From an uncultured Lachnospiraceae bacterium (GTDB lineage: Bacteria; Bacillota; Clostridia; Lachnospirales; Lachnospiraceae), in NCBI GenBank assembly GCA_944380065.1, contig CALWGM010000009.1, forward strand, positions 1 through 63,605: a DNA stretch of 63,605 nt. Direction: 5' to 3'. Both the position numbers and the translations under genes were made by a program. Below are positions 9,130-18,650 of this stretch, piece after piece (position 1 is the stretch's first letter; each line of letters opens with the position of its first letter). The notes beneath the pieces are model-generated. The model saw nothing but the letters and a program-made list of their open reading frames with translations. It ran no database searches and was not told the DNA's origin.

Positions 9130-10719
9130 TTGGCTGATTTACGAAAAGAGATAGAGAAGAGAAGAACGTTTGCGATTATTTCCCATCCGGACGCGGGAAA
9201 GACGACCCTGACCGAGAAGTTCCTGCTTTACGGCGGCCAGATCAACCTGGCCGGGTCTGTGAAGGGCAAGGCCACTGCGCGCCACGCGGTTTCCGACTGG
9301 ATGGAGATCGAGAAACAGAGAGGTATTTCCGTTACCTCCTCGGTGCTGCAGTTTGAATACGGCGGATACTGTATCAATATTCTGGACACGCCCGGCCACC
9401 AGGATTTCTCGGAGGATACCTACCGGACGCTGATGGCGGCCGATTCCGCCGTGATGGTGATCGACGGTTCCAAGGGCGTGGAGGCGCAGACCAGAAAACT
9501 GTTCAAGGTCTGCGTCATGCGCCATATTCCGATTTTTACGTTTATCAACAAGATGGACCGGGACGCCAACGACCCCTTCGACCTGGCGGATGAGATCGAA
9601 AAGGAACTGGGGATCGCCGTCTGCCCGGTGAACTGGCCCATCGGTTCCGGGAAAAATTTCAAGGGTGTGTACGACCGCAATACAAAGAAGGTCATGACCT
9701 TTTCCGATACCCTGAAGGGAACGAAAGAGGGGCAGGAGCGGGAGTTTGACCTGGACGACCCGGCGCTGACAGAGGAAATTGGGGAGGAATTCCGCGACCA
9801 GCTGCTGGAGGAGATCGAGCTTTTAGACGGGGCCAGCGCGGAGTTTGATATGGATCTGGTATCCCGGGGAGAGCTTTCCCCCATGTTTTTCGGATCCGCC
9901 CTGACGAACTTCGGCGTGGAGACCTTCCTGCAGCACTTCCTGCAGATGACGTCCACGCCGCTGCCGCGGAAATCAGACATGGGGGAGATCAGTCCGTTTT
10001 CGGAGGATTTCAGCGCCTTTGTGTTCAAGATCCAGGCAAATATGAACAAGGCCCACCGTGACCGTATCGCTTTCATGCGGATCTGTTCCGGGAAGTTTGA
10101 GGCCGGCATGGAGGTGTTCCATGTGCAGGGCAATAAAAAGATCAAGCTTTCCCAGCCCCAGCAGCTGATGGCGCAGGAGCGCAAGATCATCGAGGAGGCG
10201 TATGCGGGAGACATCATCGGCGTCTTTGACCCGGGGATTTTTTCCATCGGCGATACGCTGACCACCGCCAGGGAAAAGTTTGCCTTTGAGGGGATTCCCA
10301 CCTTCGCGCCGGAGCATTTTGCCCGGGTGCGGCAGATGGACACCATGAAGCGCAAACAGTTTGTGAAGGGGATTACCCAGATCGCCCAGGAGGGCGCGAT
10401 CCAGATCTTCCAGGAGTACAAGACCGGCATGGAGGAGATCATCGTGGGCGTGGTAGGCGTGCTGCAGTTCGACGTGCTGAAGTTCCGGCTGGAGCATGAG
10501 TACAATGTGGATATCCGGCTGGAGGCGCTTCCCTACGAGCATATCCGCTGGATTGAGAATAAGGACATTGATCTGGATCATCTGAGCGGCACCTCGGATA
10601 TGAAAAAGATCCGCGACTTAAAGGGCAATCCGCTGCTTCTGTTTGTGAATTCCTGGAGCGTGGGAATGACCCTGGACCGCAACGAGGGTCTGGTGCTCTC
10701 GGAGTTCGGGCGGAACTGA
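9130..10719 (+). CDS. prfC: Peptide chain release factor 3
   Basis: GTPase that recycles RF1/RF2 after termination. The start is TTG at 9130, nine bases after a perfect AAGGAGGT, giving MADLRKEIEKRRTFAIISHP and 529 residues, the same length as E. coli RF3; the frame is open upstream but that part lies in deoB and has no ribosome site. G1 HPDAGKTTLTEK, G2 region with EKQRGISVTSS, G3 DTPGHQDF and G4 NKMDRD are all present. The GHQDFSEDTYRTL segment and the overall length separate it from EF-G. Confidence 0.96.
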   Translation: MADLRKEIEKRRTFAIISHPDAGKTTLTEKFLLYGGQINLAGSVKGKATARHAVSDWMEIEKQRGISVTSSVLQFEYGGYCINILDTPGHQDFSEDTYRTLMAADSAVMVIDGSKGVEAQTRKLFKVCVMRHIPIFTFINKMDRDANDPFDLADEIEKELGIAVCPVNWPIGSGKNFKGVYDRNTKKVMTFSDTLKGTKEGQEREFDLDDPALTEEIGEEFRDQLLEEIELLDGASAEFDMDLVSRGELSPMFFGSALTNFGVETFLQHFLQMTSTPLPRKSDMGEISPFSEDFSAFVFKIQANMNKAHRDRIAFMRICSGKFEAGMEVFHVQGNKKIKLSQPQQLMAQERKIIEEAYAGDIIGVFDPGIFSIGDTLTTAREKFAFEGIPTFAPEHFARVRQMDTMKRKQFVKGITQIAQEGAIQIFQEYKTGMEEIIVGVVGVLQFDVLKFRLEHEYNVDIRLEALPYEHIRWIENKDIDLDHLSGTSDMKKIRDLKGNPLLLFVNSWSVGMTLDRNEGLVLSEFGRN

Positions 10720-11068
10720 TCCTGAGGCAGAAGAAAGACGCAGGCAGAGGTGCAGCCTGCCGCAGTAAAAAAAGGAAAACAATTTCCGGACAGGCCGGTT
10801 CCCGGGTGAGGGGGCCGGCCTGTTCTGAGCCTGTTTCGGGGCAGAATTTATGAAACCGGCCTTGCGCCCGGCCGCCGTCCTGTGTTATAGTGAGAAAGAA
10901 CAGGAAATTCAAAGTATCTGTGATCTGTGCTGGTTCATACATTTCAGTAAGCGCGGCCTGCGGCCTGCGTCTCTCCTGTTTGATTTCAAAACTTCAGGAT
11001 AAGAGGGGGGTGGCGGCTATGGTTTGTTCTGACGGCCGGCGTTTGCCCGGGCGGCCATAAAAACAGGA
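10720..11068 (+). other. Long GC-rich spacer between prfC and recA
   Basis: No conserved gene is seen. It holds a 6-bp hairpin (GCAGGC/GCCTGC at 10740-10760), a strong hairpin at 10790-10823, a possible promoter (TTGCGC 10862-10867, 18-base spacer, TATAGT 10886-10891), and a 13-codon reading frame (ATG at 11019, stop at 11058-11060) preceded by AGAGGGGGGTGG. That frame overlaps a GC-rich inverted repeat (GGCCGGCG...GGGCGGCC). It could be an untranslated leader, a small RNA or simply spacer. Confidence 0.4.
10790..10823 (+). terminator. Probable prfC terminator hairpin
   Basis: ACAGGCCGG pairs with CCGGCCTGT; TTCCC/GGGGG extends the stem to about 14 bp with a GGGTGA loop. There is no real T-run after it (TCTGAGCCTGTTT), so termination strength is uncertain. 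Confidence 0.45.
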
Positions 11069-11097
11069 TTGACTTTTTTGGAAAACTATACTAAGAT
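11069..11097 (+). promoter_or_regulatory. Promoter of recA
   Basis: TTGACT, 17-base spacer, TAAGAT. An overlapping TATACT at 11087 would give only a 12-base spacer. The SOS box lies just downstream of the predicted start. Confidence 0.6.
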
Positions 11098-11110
11098 AGG
11101 AACATAAAAA

Positions 11111-11124
11111 CGAACATAAGTTCG
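11111..11124 (+). promoter_or_regulatory. LexA/DinR SOS box of recA
   Basis: CGAACATAAGTTCG: a perfect CGAAC-N4-GTTCG palindrome, the Gram-positive LexA operator. Its place about 30 bases before the recA start and just after the promoter means bound LexA would block initiation or early elongation. Confidence 0.9.
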
Positions 11125-11140
11125 TGCAAGGAGATGGATT

Positions 11141-12238
11141 ATGGCGAAAGAGATGAAAGACCCCAGAGAAGATAAATTAAAAGCGCTGGACGCGGCGATT
11201 TCCCAGATTGAGAAGCAGTACGGCAAGGGTTCCGTGATGAAGCTGGGAGACCCGAATATCCATATGAAGGTGGAGACGGTTCCCACCGGCTGTCTGAGCC
11301 TGGATATCGCCCTCGGCCTGGGCGGGATCCCCAAGGGACGGATCGTGGAGGTGTACGGTCCGGAGTCCAGCGGTAAGACCACCGTTGCCCTGCATATGGT
11401 GGCAGAGGTACAGAAGAGAGGCGGCATCGCCGGATTTATCGACGCGGAGCACGCGCTGGATCCGGTTTACGCGAAGAATATCGGCGTGGATATTGACAAT
11501 CTTTACATTTCCCAGCCGGACAACGGCGAGCAGGCGCTGGAGATCACGGAGACGATGGTGCGCTCCGGCGCGGTGGACATCGTGATCGTGGACTCTGTGG
11601 CGGCTCTGGTTCCCAAGGCGGAGATCGAGGGCGATATGGGCGATTCCCATGTGGGTCTGCAGGCGCGGCTCATGTCCCAGGCGCTGCGCAAGCTGACGGC
11701 GGTGATCAGCCGTTCCAACTGTATTGTGATCTTTATCAACCAGCTCCGTGAGAAGGTGGGCGTGATGTTCGGCAATCCGGAGACGACTACCGGCGGCCGG
11801 GCGCTGAAGTTCTACGCATCCATCCGCCTGGATGTGCGCCGCGGCGAGGCGGTGAAGCAGGGCGGTGAGGTGATCGGCAGCCATACGAAGGTCAAGGTGG
11901 TCAAGAACAAGATCGCGCCGCCCTTTAAGACCGCAGAGTTTGACATCATGTTCGGGAAGGGTATTTCCAGAGAGGGCAATATCCTGGATCTGGCGGCGGA
12001 CATCGGCATTGTGAACAAATCCGGCGCATGGTACGCCTACAACGGGGAGAAGATCGGACAGGGACGGGAGAACGCGAAGAATTATCTGACCGAGCACCCG
12101 GAGGCCTGCGCGGAGATCGAACAGAAGGTGCGCGACCACTATGATCTGGACGGCAAGCGCGCCCTGGAAGAGGCGGAGGAGAAGGCCAGGGCCGAGGCGG
12201 AAAAGGGACTGAATATCATTGACCTGGAGAATGAGTAG
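11141..12238 (+). CDS. recA: Recombinase A
   Basis: DNA-dependent ATPase for homologous recombination and for triggering LexA self-cleavage. The 365-residue protein has Walker A GPESSGKT at 73-80, Walker B in [17 protein letters not shown], the L2-region [20 protein letters not shown], and an acidic alanine/glutamate-rich C-terminal tail. AAGGAG precedes the ATG. recX follows after nine bases, as in many bacteria. Confidence 0.98.
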   Translation: MAKEMKDPREDKLKALDAAISQIEKQYGKGSVMKLGDPNIHMKVETVPTGCLSLDIALGLGGIPKGRIVEVYGPESSGKTTVALHMVAEVQKRGGIAGFIDAEHALDPVYAKNIGVDIDNLYISQPDNGEQALEITETMVRSGAVDIVIVDSVAALVPKAEIEGDMGDSHVGLQARLMSQALRKLTAVISRSNCIVIFINQLREKVGVMFGNPETTTGGRALKFYASIRLDVRRGEAVKQGGEVIGSHTKVKVVKNKIAPPFKTAEFDIMFGKGISREGNILDLAADIGIVNKSGAWYAYNGEKIGQGRENAKNYLTEHPEACAEIEQKVRDHYDLDGKRALEEAEEKARAEAEKGLNIIDLENE

Positions 12239-12247
12239 TGTGATGGC

Positions 12248-12847
12248 ATGCAGATTCTGAAGATTACAGAGGAAAAGAGAGGGAGGATACTGGTCCACAC
12301 CGACGGTGTGGACTGTTTTCCCCTTTATAAAAAGGAGGCGGCAGCCTGGGGGATTGCCGAGGGGGCAGAGCTTTCCCGGGAGAAATGGGAGCGGCTCTGC
12401 GGGGAGCTCCTGCAGAAACGGGCGATCCGGCGGGCCATGTACCTGCTGCAGCAGATGGACAGGACCGAGGCGCAGCTGCGCCGCAAGCTGGCGGAGGGAC
12501 ATTATCCCCCGGAACTGATCGACGGCGCCGTGGCCTATGTGGAGTCTTACCATTATATTGATGATTTTCGTTATGCCTGTACGTATATCCGCTTCCACCA
12601 GTCGCAGAAGAGCAGGCTGCAGCTGAAACTGGCTCTGCTTCAGCGGGGCGTCCCCGCGGAGACTGCGGAACAGGCGATAGAGGAGGAGTACGGGGACTGT
12701 GAGGAGGAGTTGATTCAGAAGTTCCTGGAAAAAAAGCAGTACGATCCGGAACAGACAGACTGGAAAGAGAAGCAGAAGATCTGTCAGTCGCTGGCGAGAA
12801 AAGGTTTTCCGATTTCCAAGATAAAACGGCTGATGGACTTGACATAA
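12248..12847 (+). CDS. recX: Regulatory protein RecX
   Basis: Small helical repeat protein that modulates RecA filaments. The 199-residue product has the RecX pattern of three-helix repeats: AMYLLQQMDRTEAQLRRKL, DGAVAYVESYHYIDDFRYA and a C-terminal CQSLARKGFPISKIKRLM. It lies nine bases after recA without a clear ribosome site, so translation is probably coupled and expression follows the SOS-controlled recA transcript. Confidence 0.92.
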   Translation: MQILKITEEKRGRILVHTDGVDCFPLYKKEAAAWGIAEGAELSREKWERLCGELLQKRAIRRAMYLLQQMDRTEAQLRRKLAEGHYPPELIDGAVAYVESYHYIDDFRYACTYIRFHQSQKSRLQLKLALLQRGVPAETAEQAIEEEYGDCEEELIQKFLEKKQYDPEQTDWKEKQKICQSLARKGFPISKIKRLMDLT

Positions 12848-12975
12848 GCAGGAAAAAAGATTAAAATCTAATAGTTGTAGTTTATGACATAATTGATTGG
12901 ATTGTACGGCTGCATCCGGCAGCTTGCGGTTCATTTGTTATATGTACAATAAAACTAAATAAGGAGGTGGCTCCT

Positions 12976-14523
12976 GTGGTGCAGATTATCATAGCGGTAG
13001 CAATTACGGCTGTGGTCGCTGTTATCATCACCTACATGGTATCTCAGAAGCAGTTCCAGAAGAACACCGATGAAAAGATCGGGAGTGCGGAGGACCGCGC
13101 GAGGGCCATTATTGATGAGGCTGTGAAGACTGCTGAGACCAAGAAGCGCGAGGCCCTTCTCGAAGTCAAGGAAGAGTCGATCAAGACGAAGAACGAACTT
13201 GACAGGGAGATCAAGGACCGGAGGGCGGAGATCCAGCGGAACGAACGGCGCGTCGAGCAGAAGGAAGCGAATCTGGATAAGAAGCTGGAATCGATCGAAC
13301 GCCGGGAACAGAGCTTTGCAGCCAAGGAAGAGGATATCAAGCGGCAGAGAGCGGAAGTTGCGAAGTTGAATGAGGAGCGCATACAGGAACTGGAAAGGAT
13401 TTCAGGACTCACCTCTGAACAGGCAAAAGAATATCTCTTAAAAACTGTGGAAGAAGACGTCAAGCTTGATACGGCAAAGCTGATCAAGGAGATGGAGACC
13501 CGGGCGAAGGAGGAAGCTTCCAAGAAGGCCAGGGAATATGTGGTAGGCGCCATCCAGAAATGCGCAGCCGACCATGTGGCCGAGACGACGATTTCTGTTG
13601 TCCAGCTTCCCAATGATGAGATGAAAGGCCGGATCATCGGACGGGAGGGACGGAATATCCGTACCTTAGAGACCATGACCGGTGTGGATCTGATCATTGA
13701 CGATACGCCGGAGGCGGTGATTCTCTCCGCTTTTGATCCCATCCGCCGGGAGGTTGCCCGGATCGCGCTGGAAAAGCTGATTGTCGACGGGCGGATCCAT
13801 CCTGCCAGAATCGAGGAAATGGTGGAGAAGGCTCAGAAGGAAGTGGAGAGCATGATCCGCGAGGAAGGCGAAGCGGCGACCTTGGAGGTTGGCGTTCACG
13901 GCATCCATCCGGAGCTGATCCGGCTGCTGGGACGCATGAAGTTCCGTACCAGCTACGGGCAGAACGCGCTGAAGCATTCCATCGAGGTTGCGCAGATCGC
14001 AGGGCTCTTGGCTGCGGAGATCGGCGTGGATGTGCGCGTGGCAAAGCGTGCGGGACTGCTGCATGACATCGGCAAGGCTGTGGATCATGAGATGGAAGGA
14101 TCCCACATCCAGCTGGGCGTGGCTCTCTGCAGGAAATACAAAGAGTCCGCTACGGTGATCAATGCGGTAGAGGCTCATCATGGAGATGTAGAGCCGCAGA
14201 CTCTGATTGCATGCCTGGTGCAGGCTGCCGATACGATTTCGGCCGCCCGTCCGGGAGCGAGAAGGGAGACGCTGGAAACATATTCAAACAGATTAAAGAA
14301 GTTAGAAGACATTACAAACAGTTTCAAGGGAGTAGATAAATCTTTTGCAGTTCAGGCGGGCAGAGAAGTTCGTATTATGGTGGTTCCTGAACAGGTAAGC
14401 GATGCTGATATGGTTCTGATGGCGCGGGATATTTCCAAGCAGATCGAGGCTGAGTTGGAGTATCCGGGTCAGATCAAAGTAAATGTGATTCGTGAGAGCC
14501 GTGTGACAGATTACGCGAAGTAG
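12976..14523 (+). CDS. rny: Ribonuclease Y
   Basis: Membrane-anchored endoribonuclease that starts bulk mRNA decay in Firmicutes. Order: N-terminal membrane helix ([20 protein letters not shown]), long charged coiled coil (about residues 30-200), KH domain ([15 protein letters not shown]), HD domain with HDIGK at about 363-367. An in-frame GTG at 12967 overlaps the AAGGAGGT ribosome site, so GTG 12976 (or 12979) is the likelier start, giving 515 residues. A weak TTGCGG/TACAAT pair lies upstream. A terminator follows. Confidence 0.95.
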   Translation: MVQIIIAVAITAVVAVIITYMVSQKQFQKNTDEKIGSAEDRARAIIDEAVKTAETKKREALLEVKEESIKTKNELDREIKDRRAEIQRNERRVEQKEANLDKKLESIERREQSFAAKEEDIKRQRAEVAKLNEERIQELERISGLTSEQAKEYLLKTVEEDVKLDTAKLIKEMETRAKEEASKKAREYVVGAIQKCAADHVAETTISVVQLPNDEMKGRIIGREGRNIRTLETMTGVDLIIDDTPEAVILSAFDPIRREVARIALEKLIVDGRIHPARIEEMVEKAQKEVESMIREEGEAATLEVGVHGIHPELIRLLGRMKFRTSYGQNALKHSIEVAQIAGLLAAEIGVDVRVAKRAGLLHDIGKAVDHEMEGSHIQLGVALCRKYKESATVINAVEAHHGDVEPQTLIACLVQAADTISAARPGARRETLETYSNRLKKLEDITNSFKGVDKSFAVQAGREVRIMVVPEQVSDADMVLMARDISKQIEAELEYPGQIKVNVIRESRVTDYAK

Positions 14524-14563
14524 ACGCGGCCGCCGTAATAGACAGTTCGTATGATGGACAGAT

Positions 14564-14600
14564 CCCCGTAGATTCTCTCTGGAGAGTTTACGGGGTTTCT
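14564..14600 (+). terminator. Intrinsic terminator of rny
   Basis: CCCCGTA pairs with TACGGGG and an inner CTCTC/GAGAG stem caps the hairpin; TTTCT follows. The T-run is short. Confidence 0.75.
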
Positions 14601-14618
14601 AAATACAGGGTGAAAATG

Positions 14619-15383
14619 ATGAAGCTGATATCATGGAATGTAAATGGCTTAAGGGCCTGTGTCCAGAAAGGGTTTCTGGACTATTTTAAAGATGCGGACG
14701 CAGATATTTTCTGTGTCCAGGAGACGAAGCTGCAGGAGGGGCAGATCGCCCTTGACCTGGAAGGGTATGAGCAGTACTGGAATTACGCTGAGAAAAAGGG
14801 ATATTCCGGGACTGCGGTGTTTACGAAAAAGACGCCGCTTTCCGTCTCTTACGGGATCGGCATGGAGGAGCATGACCGGGAGGGCAGGGTTATTACCCTC
14901 GAATATGAAAATTTTTATTTTGTGACAGTTTATGTCCCCAACTCCCAGAACGAGCTGGCCAGGCTGGATTACCGGATGCGGTGGGAGGACGATTTCCTGG
15001 CCTATATCAAGTCCTTAGAGGCGGGGAAGCCTGTGATCTACGCCGGGGACCTGAACGTGGCTCATCGTGAGATCGACCTGAAGAATCCGAAAACCAACCG
15101 CAGAAACGCCGGATTTACGGATGAGGAAAGAGGGAAGATGACAAACGTCCTGGAAAGTGGTATGATAGACACGTATCGCTGGTTCCACCCGGATCAGACG
15201 GGAGTTTATTCCTGGTGGTCCTACCGTTTTAAGGCGCGGGAGAAGAACGCGGGATGGCGGATCGACTATTTTATCGTGTCGGAATGCCTGAAGGATTCCC
15301 TTGTGTCGGCGGATATCCATACGGAGGTCATGGGTTCCGACCACTGTCCGGTAGAGCTGGTGATTGATCTGAAGGAAGCATAG
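14619..15383 (+). CDS. xth: Exodeoxyribonuclease III / AP endonuclease
   Basis: Base-excision repair nuclease that cuts DNA 5' of abasic sites. The 254-residue protein carries the whole catalytic set: SWNVNG, QETKLQ, VYVPNS, GDLNVAH, and the C-terminal GSDHCPVEL. In-frame starts at 14610 (GTG) and 14616 lie directly upstream; ATG 14619 gives the standard MKLISWNVNGLR start and the best spacing to AGGGTG. lepB follows closely and may be cotranscribed. Confidence 0.95.
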   Translation: MKLISWNVNGLRACVQKGFLDYFKDADADIFCVQETKLQEGQIALDLEGYEQYWNYAEKKGYSGTAVFTKKTPLSVSYGIGMEEHDREGRVITLEYENFYFVTVYVPNSQNELARLDYRMRWEDDFLAYIKSLEAGKPVIYAGDLNVAHREIDLKNPKTNRRNAGFTDEERGKMTNVLESGMIDTYRWFHPDQTGVYSWWSYRFKAREKNAGWRIDYFIVSECLKDSLVSADIHTEVMGSDHCPVELVIDLKEA

Positions 15384-15412
15384 ACACGGGAAGGCAGGAG
15401 TGAGCGGCATAT

Positions 15413-16066
15413 ATGGGAATCGGAGAAAAGAAGGAGCCTCAGACACTGAGGCGCAGGCGGGAGGAAGAGAAAAAGCGTTCCGTCCGCAGAGAAGTGTTCA
15501 GCTGGATCCGCATGTTTGTGATCGTGATCGCGGTTGTGTTTGTCAGCCTGCGGTTCATCATTATCAATGCGGTGATCCCTTCCGGCTCCATGGAGACCAC
15601 GATCATGACGAAGGACCGCCTGATCGGATTCCGTTTTTCTTATTGGTTTGCAGATCCTGAGCGGGGGGACATCGTCCTGTTCGCCTATCCGCTGGATGAG
15701 AGCCAGACTTATATCAAGCGGGTGATCGGGCTTCCGGGAGAAACGGTTGACATTGAGGACGGAAAGATATATATTGACGGCAGTGAGACTCCGCTGGCGG
15801 AGGATTACCTTCCGGAGGAATGGTACTGGGAGAATGACGGATATCATTTGGAGGTGCCGGAGGGCTGCTATTTCGTCATGGGCGATAACCGCAATGATTC
15901 GGCGGATGGCCGCGTGTGGCCGGAGTACGCACGGATGCAGGGACTGGCTTCTTCGGAGGAGGATGCGCAGCAGTATCATTTTGTGGAAAGAGACGAGATC
16001 AAGGGCAAGGCGATTTTCACTTATTTCCGGCATTTCAGACTGCTGGTGCATACGGCAGATTATTGA
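15413..16066 (+). CDS. lepB: Signal peptidase I
   Basis: Membrane serine protease that removes signal peptides from secreted proteins. The 217-residue product has a basic cytoplasmic N terminus (RRRREEEKKRSVRRE), one membrane helix (FVIVIAVVFVSLRFIII), the catalytic Ser59 in IPSGSM, the catalytic Lys102 in YIKRVIGLPGE, and box E GDNRNDSADGR. A small CAGGGC/GCCCTG hairpin follows the stop, without a T-run. Confidence 0.95.
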   Translation: MGIGEKKEPQTLRRRREEEKKRSVRREVFSWIRMFVIVIAVVFVSLRFIIINAVIPSGSMETTIMTKDRLIGFRFSYWFADPERGDIVLFAYPLDESQTYIKRVIGLPGETVDIEDGKIYIDGSETPLAEDYLPEEWYWENDGYHLEVPEGCYFVMGDNRNDSADGRVWPEYARMQGLASSEEDAQQYHFVERDEIKGKAIFTYFRHFRLLVHTADY

Positions 16067-16134
16067 CAAAGCGGATGTAGATGACAGGGCGGAGGCCCTG
16101 ATATTTCAGAGGACAAAGAAAGGAATCAGGAGAA

Positions 16135-16836
16135 ATGGAAACACAGGAAACAATGAAGGATATGGAGAAAGAGTTAGAGGAATCCTACAAGATGATGGGA
16201 GACGGCGAGCATGATACCGATACGCTGCTGGCATGGCAGAAGATCATGGAGCTTTATGAAGCAAAAGCAGATCTGACGGTGACGATCACAGGGATCGTAA
16301 ATAAGGGCGCGATTGCCTTAGTGGAGGGGATCCGCGGGTTTATCCCGGTTTCCAGGCTGAGCCTGGAGCGCGTGGAGGATCTGAATGCATGGCTGGGAAA
16401 AGAGATCCGGGTGCGCATTATTACGGCAGACCAGGAGAAGGATAAGCTGGTTCTTTCCGCGCGGGAGATCCTGCGGGAAGAGCGGGACGCAGCCAGACAG
16501 CTGAAGATTTCCGAGATCCAGGTGGGCAGTGTGTTTACCGGCAGGGTAGACAGCATCCAGCCTTACGGGGCGTTTGTAGATCTGGGTGACGGCATCTCCG
16601 GCCTGGTCCATATTTCGCAGATTTCCACAGAGAGGATCAAGCACCCTTCTGCTGTACTGCAGGAAGGGCAGGAAGTCCAGGTGAAGGTGATCGGCAGGCA
16701 GGACGGTAAACTGAAGCTGAGCATGAGAGCCCTGATGGAGGACAAAAAGAAAGAAGAGGAAGAAAAGGTTGTGATTCCCAAGGCAGAGGCCATCGGCACC
16801 TCCATGGGAGACCTGCTGAAGAACCTGAAATTCTGA
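16135..16836 (+). CDS. S1 RNA-binding domain protein (two S1 domains)
   Basis: 233-residue protein with an acidic N-terminal helix and two S1 (OB-fold) repeats: about residues 45-105 (VTITGIVNKGAIALVEGIRG, FIPVSRL) and 125-200 (VGSVFTGRVDSIQPYGAFVD, GISGLVHISQIS). The second repeat matches the S1 consensus well. Such short proteins in Clostridia are annotated as S1-like and probably bind RNA; they lack the four to six repeats of true ribosomal S1. Exact role unknown. Confidence 0.85.
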   Translation: METQETMKDMEKELEESYKMMGDGEHDTDTLLAWQKIMELYEAKADLTVTITGIVNKGAIALVEGIRGFIPVSRLSLERVEDLNAWLGKEIRVRIITADQEKDKLVLSAREILREERDAARQLKISEIQVGSVFTGRVDSIQPYGAFVDLGDGISGLVHISQISTERIKHPSAVLQEGQEVQVKVIGRQDGKLKLSMRALMEDKKKEEEEKVVIPKAEAIGTSMGDLLKNLKF

Positions 16837-16918
16837 TTTTGCGGCCGGGGCTGCCCGTTATGGGTACAGGGCCGCGGTACGGGTATTTCAATGTATAAAC
16901 GGAAAGGGCGGCAGATAT

Positions 16919-17392
16919 ATGGCTGCGAATAAACTGATTCATGAGCAGGGAAAATATCTGGATGTAACCCCGTTTCACGGAAAATACTGCACCATCAATA
17001 TGATCGGGCAGGATGTGGGTTACGCCCGGGTGGGGATCATCTCCTCCGGCAGGGAGTTTATCCTGTTCCAGTTCCGCGGGCGGCGGGGGCTGGCGGCCAA
17101 AGCCTATGTGAAGGATATCACAGAGGTGCGGATGACGCCGCGGCTCCTGAAAAAAGAGCCGGAGCTGGTGGTGGAGGACTGGGATGAGGAGGTCAACCCG
17201 TTCTGCTATTTTGCAGGGGAGCGGTGCGATATCCATATGCACCAGACCAGGCTTTTTGAAGCTACGCCGGGATTTTTCAAAGCAAAGATTTTATATGTGG
17301 ACCAGCAGAATTACCTGATCCGCATAAAGGAAAACAGCAGACAGTTTAATGTGCAGATTCCCATGATCTGCGGGATCATGGAAAGTACCTGA
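16919..17392 (+). CDS. Conserved-looking hypothetical protein
   Basis: 157 residues, soluble, no membrane segment. The N-terminal half reads as beta-rich (YLDVTPFHGKYCTINMIGQD, REFILFQFRGRRGL); the C-terminal half has CDIHMHQTRLFEATPGFFKA. I do not recognise a family. Codon use matches its neighbours and a ribosome-site-like GGAAAGGGCGG precedes the ATG, so it is very likely a real gene. It lies between the S1-domain gene and the SseB-like gene, possibly in one transcript. Confidence 0.75.
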   Translation: MAANKLIHEQGKYLDVTPFHGKYCTINMIGQDVGYARVGIISSGREFILFQFRGRRGLAAKAYVKDITEVRMTPRLLKKEPELVVEDWDEEVNPFCYFAGERCDIHMHQTRLFEATPGFFKAKILYVDQQNYLIRIKENSRQFNVQIPMICGIMEST

Positions 17393-17457
17393 GACGGCAG
17401 GCTGCATCCGGGGAAAGGCACATCCTGTCAGGACTGAGACATAACAGAGGGCAACAG

Positions 17458-18435
17458 ATGGATAAAAAGATTTTGGAACGGGCGTCGTATGATACGGATA
17501 ACGCGAAGTTAGAGGCGGCCATCGCGGATTATACGGCATCCAACAATGATATCAGAAAATTAGAAGGACTGATTAAGATTTTTAAGGGGGCGCAGGTGCT
17601 GGTGCCGGTGGCTTTCCCGAAACAGGTAAAGGTGACCGTGCTGGAGAAGATGCTCCGGGGAGAACCGCTGGGGAAGGATGAGAGCTTCCCGCTGTTCCCC
17701 ATCACCATGTCCGACCAGAAGGGGAACAAGTTTGCCCCGGCGTTTACTTCCAGGGACAAGGTGCTGGAGACAAAGGAGTTCCCTTATATGATCCGCGTGC
17801 CGGCGGAGCAGGTGATCCGGAACGCCTTAAATGAAAAGATGAATCTGGGCGGGGTGCTCTTAAACCCGCAGACCGGGGGCTTTGTCTTCCGGCGCCAGGC
17901 TTTTCTGACGGATTTTTCAAAGATTCCCGCAGATCCGCAGAAGCGTCAGGTGAAGAAGGTGTCGAGGGATGAGTTTATCATCCTGGCCCGCAGCTCCGTG
18001 GAGAAGAACCAGATCCCCCGGGCGCTGTTCGAGCAGAAGGGCGAGTTCGTCCGCAGGCTGGAGGAGGAGCGGGAGACGTTCGTGTGCGGGCTTTACGGCA
18101 AGCCTTACGGCGATAAGGTTCCCAGCCCCTACCGGCCGGAGGATTTCAGCGTGATGCCTCTGGATATTGACGAGGATACCACGGCGGTCTGCATCGAGCT
18201 TCCGGGATCCCATGTGGTTCCCCATATTGCCACCTCCGCCTATGTGGTATGGAATCCGAAGACGGAAGAAGCCTGGTATTATATGATCGAGAAGGGCGCT
18301 GCCGGCGAGAGCGACGTGCTCTGCAATGTCACGCCGGAAGGAAAGCATCAGGAACTGATGACGTCGCCTCCGGTGGGCAGCGAGCTGACCGCCGTGCTGG
18401 ATCTGATCCGGGAAGAAAAGGAAGAAGCAGAATAA
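17458..18435 (+). CDS. SseB family protein
   Basis: 325-residue soluble protein. The N-terminal half carries the SseB domain pattern: a short helical start, then VLVPVAF, followed by LFPITMSDQKGNKFAPAFTS and VIRNALNEKMNLGGVLLNPQ. The C-terminal half fits the SseB C-terminal domain (VCIELPGSHVVPHI, YYMIEKGA). SseB proteins of Gram-positive bacteria are of unknown function despite the name, which comes from an enterobacterial annotation. A terminator or attenuator follows 105 bases later. Confidence 0.75.
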   Translation: MDKKILERASYDTDNAKLEAAIADYTASNNDIRKLEGLIKIFKGAQVLVPVAFPKQVKVTVLEKMLRGEPLGKDESFPLFPITMSDQKGNKFAPAFTSRDKVLETKEFPYMIRVPAEQVIRNALNEKMNLGGVLLNPQTGGFVFRRQAFLTDFSKIPADPQKRQVKKVSRDEFIILARSSVEKNQIPRALFEQKGEFVRRLEEERETFVCGLYGKPYGDKVPSPYRPEDFSVMPLDIDEDTTAVCIELPGSHVVPHIATSAYVVWNPKTEEAWYYMIEKGAAGESDVLCNVTPEGKHQELMTSPPVGSELTAVLDLIREEKEEAE

Positions 18436-18446
18436 AACATCATCAC

Positions 18447-18490
18447 AGACAGTTCATTTGTACCATCCTGTCTCTAAAAAAAACCAGGAC
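18447..18490 (+). promoter_or_regulatory. Possible preQ1-type leader structure upstream of queD
   Basis: AGACAG (18447-18452) pairs with CTGTCT (18468-18473) around a 15-base loop that starts TTC and ends in C, followed by an A8 run (18476-18483). This is the general layout of a preQ1-I aptamer. TCCTG (18466-18470) can instead pair with CAGGA (18485-18489), so two exclusive folds exist. A terminator hairpin lies 50 bases on, before a queuosine operon. The loop and tail do not give a convincing canonical pseudoknot, so this is a candidate only. Confidence 0.3.
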
Positions 18491-18539
18491 TGCTTTTTGT
18501 GGCGCTGCCTTTGCGGGCGGGCGCAGACAGGGAGATCAG

Positions 18540-18566
18540 GCCGCGGTTTTTGCCGCGGCTTTTTTT
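18540..18566 (+). terminator. Intrinsic terminator or attenuator before queD
   Basis: Seven-bp perfect stem GCCGCGG/CCGCGGC with loop TTTTTG and a T7 tail. It may end the SseB transcript or, since no promoter is visible between it and queD, act as a regulated attenuator of the queuosine operon. Confidence 0.85.
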
Positions 18567-18650
18567 GCGGCCGCCGCCGGGAAAATTTCCATGGCCTGCG
18601 GCTGCTGCGCAGCGGGCGGGATCGGACGGAAACAGAGAAAGAGGAATTTT

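Noticed and set aside
11177-12934. Very long open frame (585 codons) on the minus strand opposite recA and recX
   Set aside because: It is a codon-bias shadow of the GC-rich + strand genes; the translation has no recognisable domain and no ribosome site.
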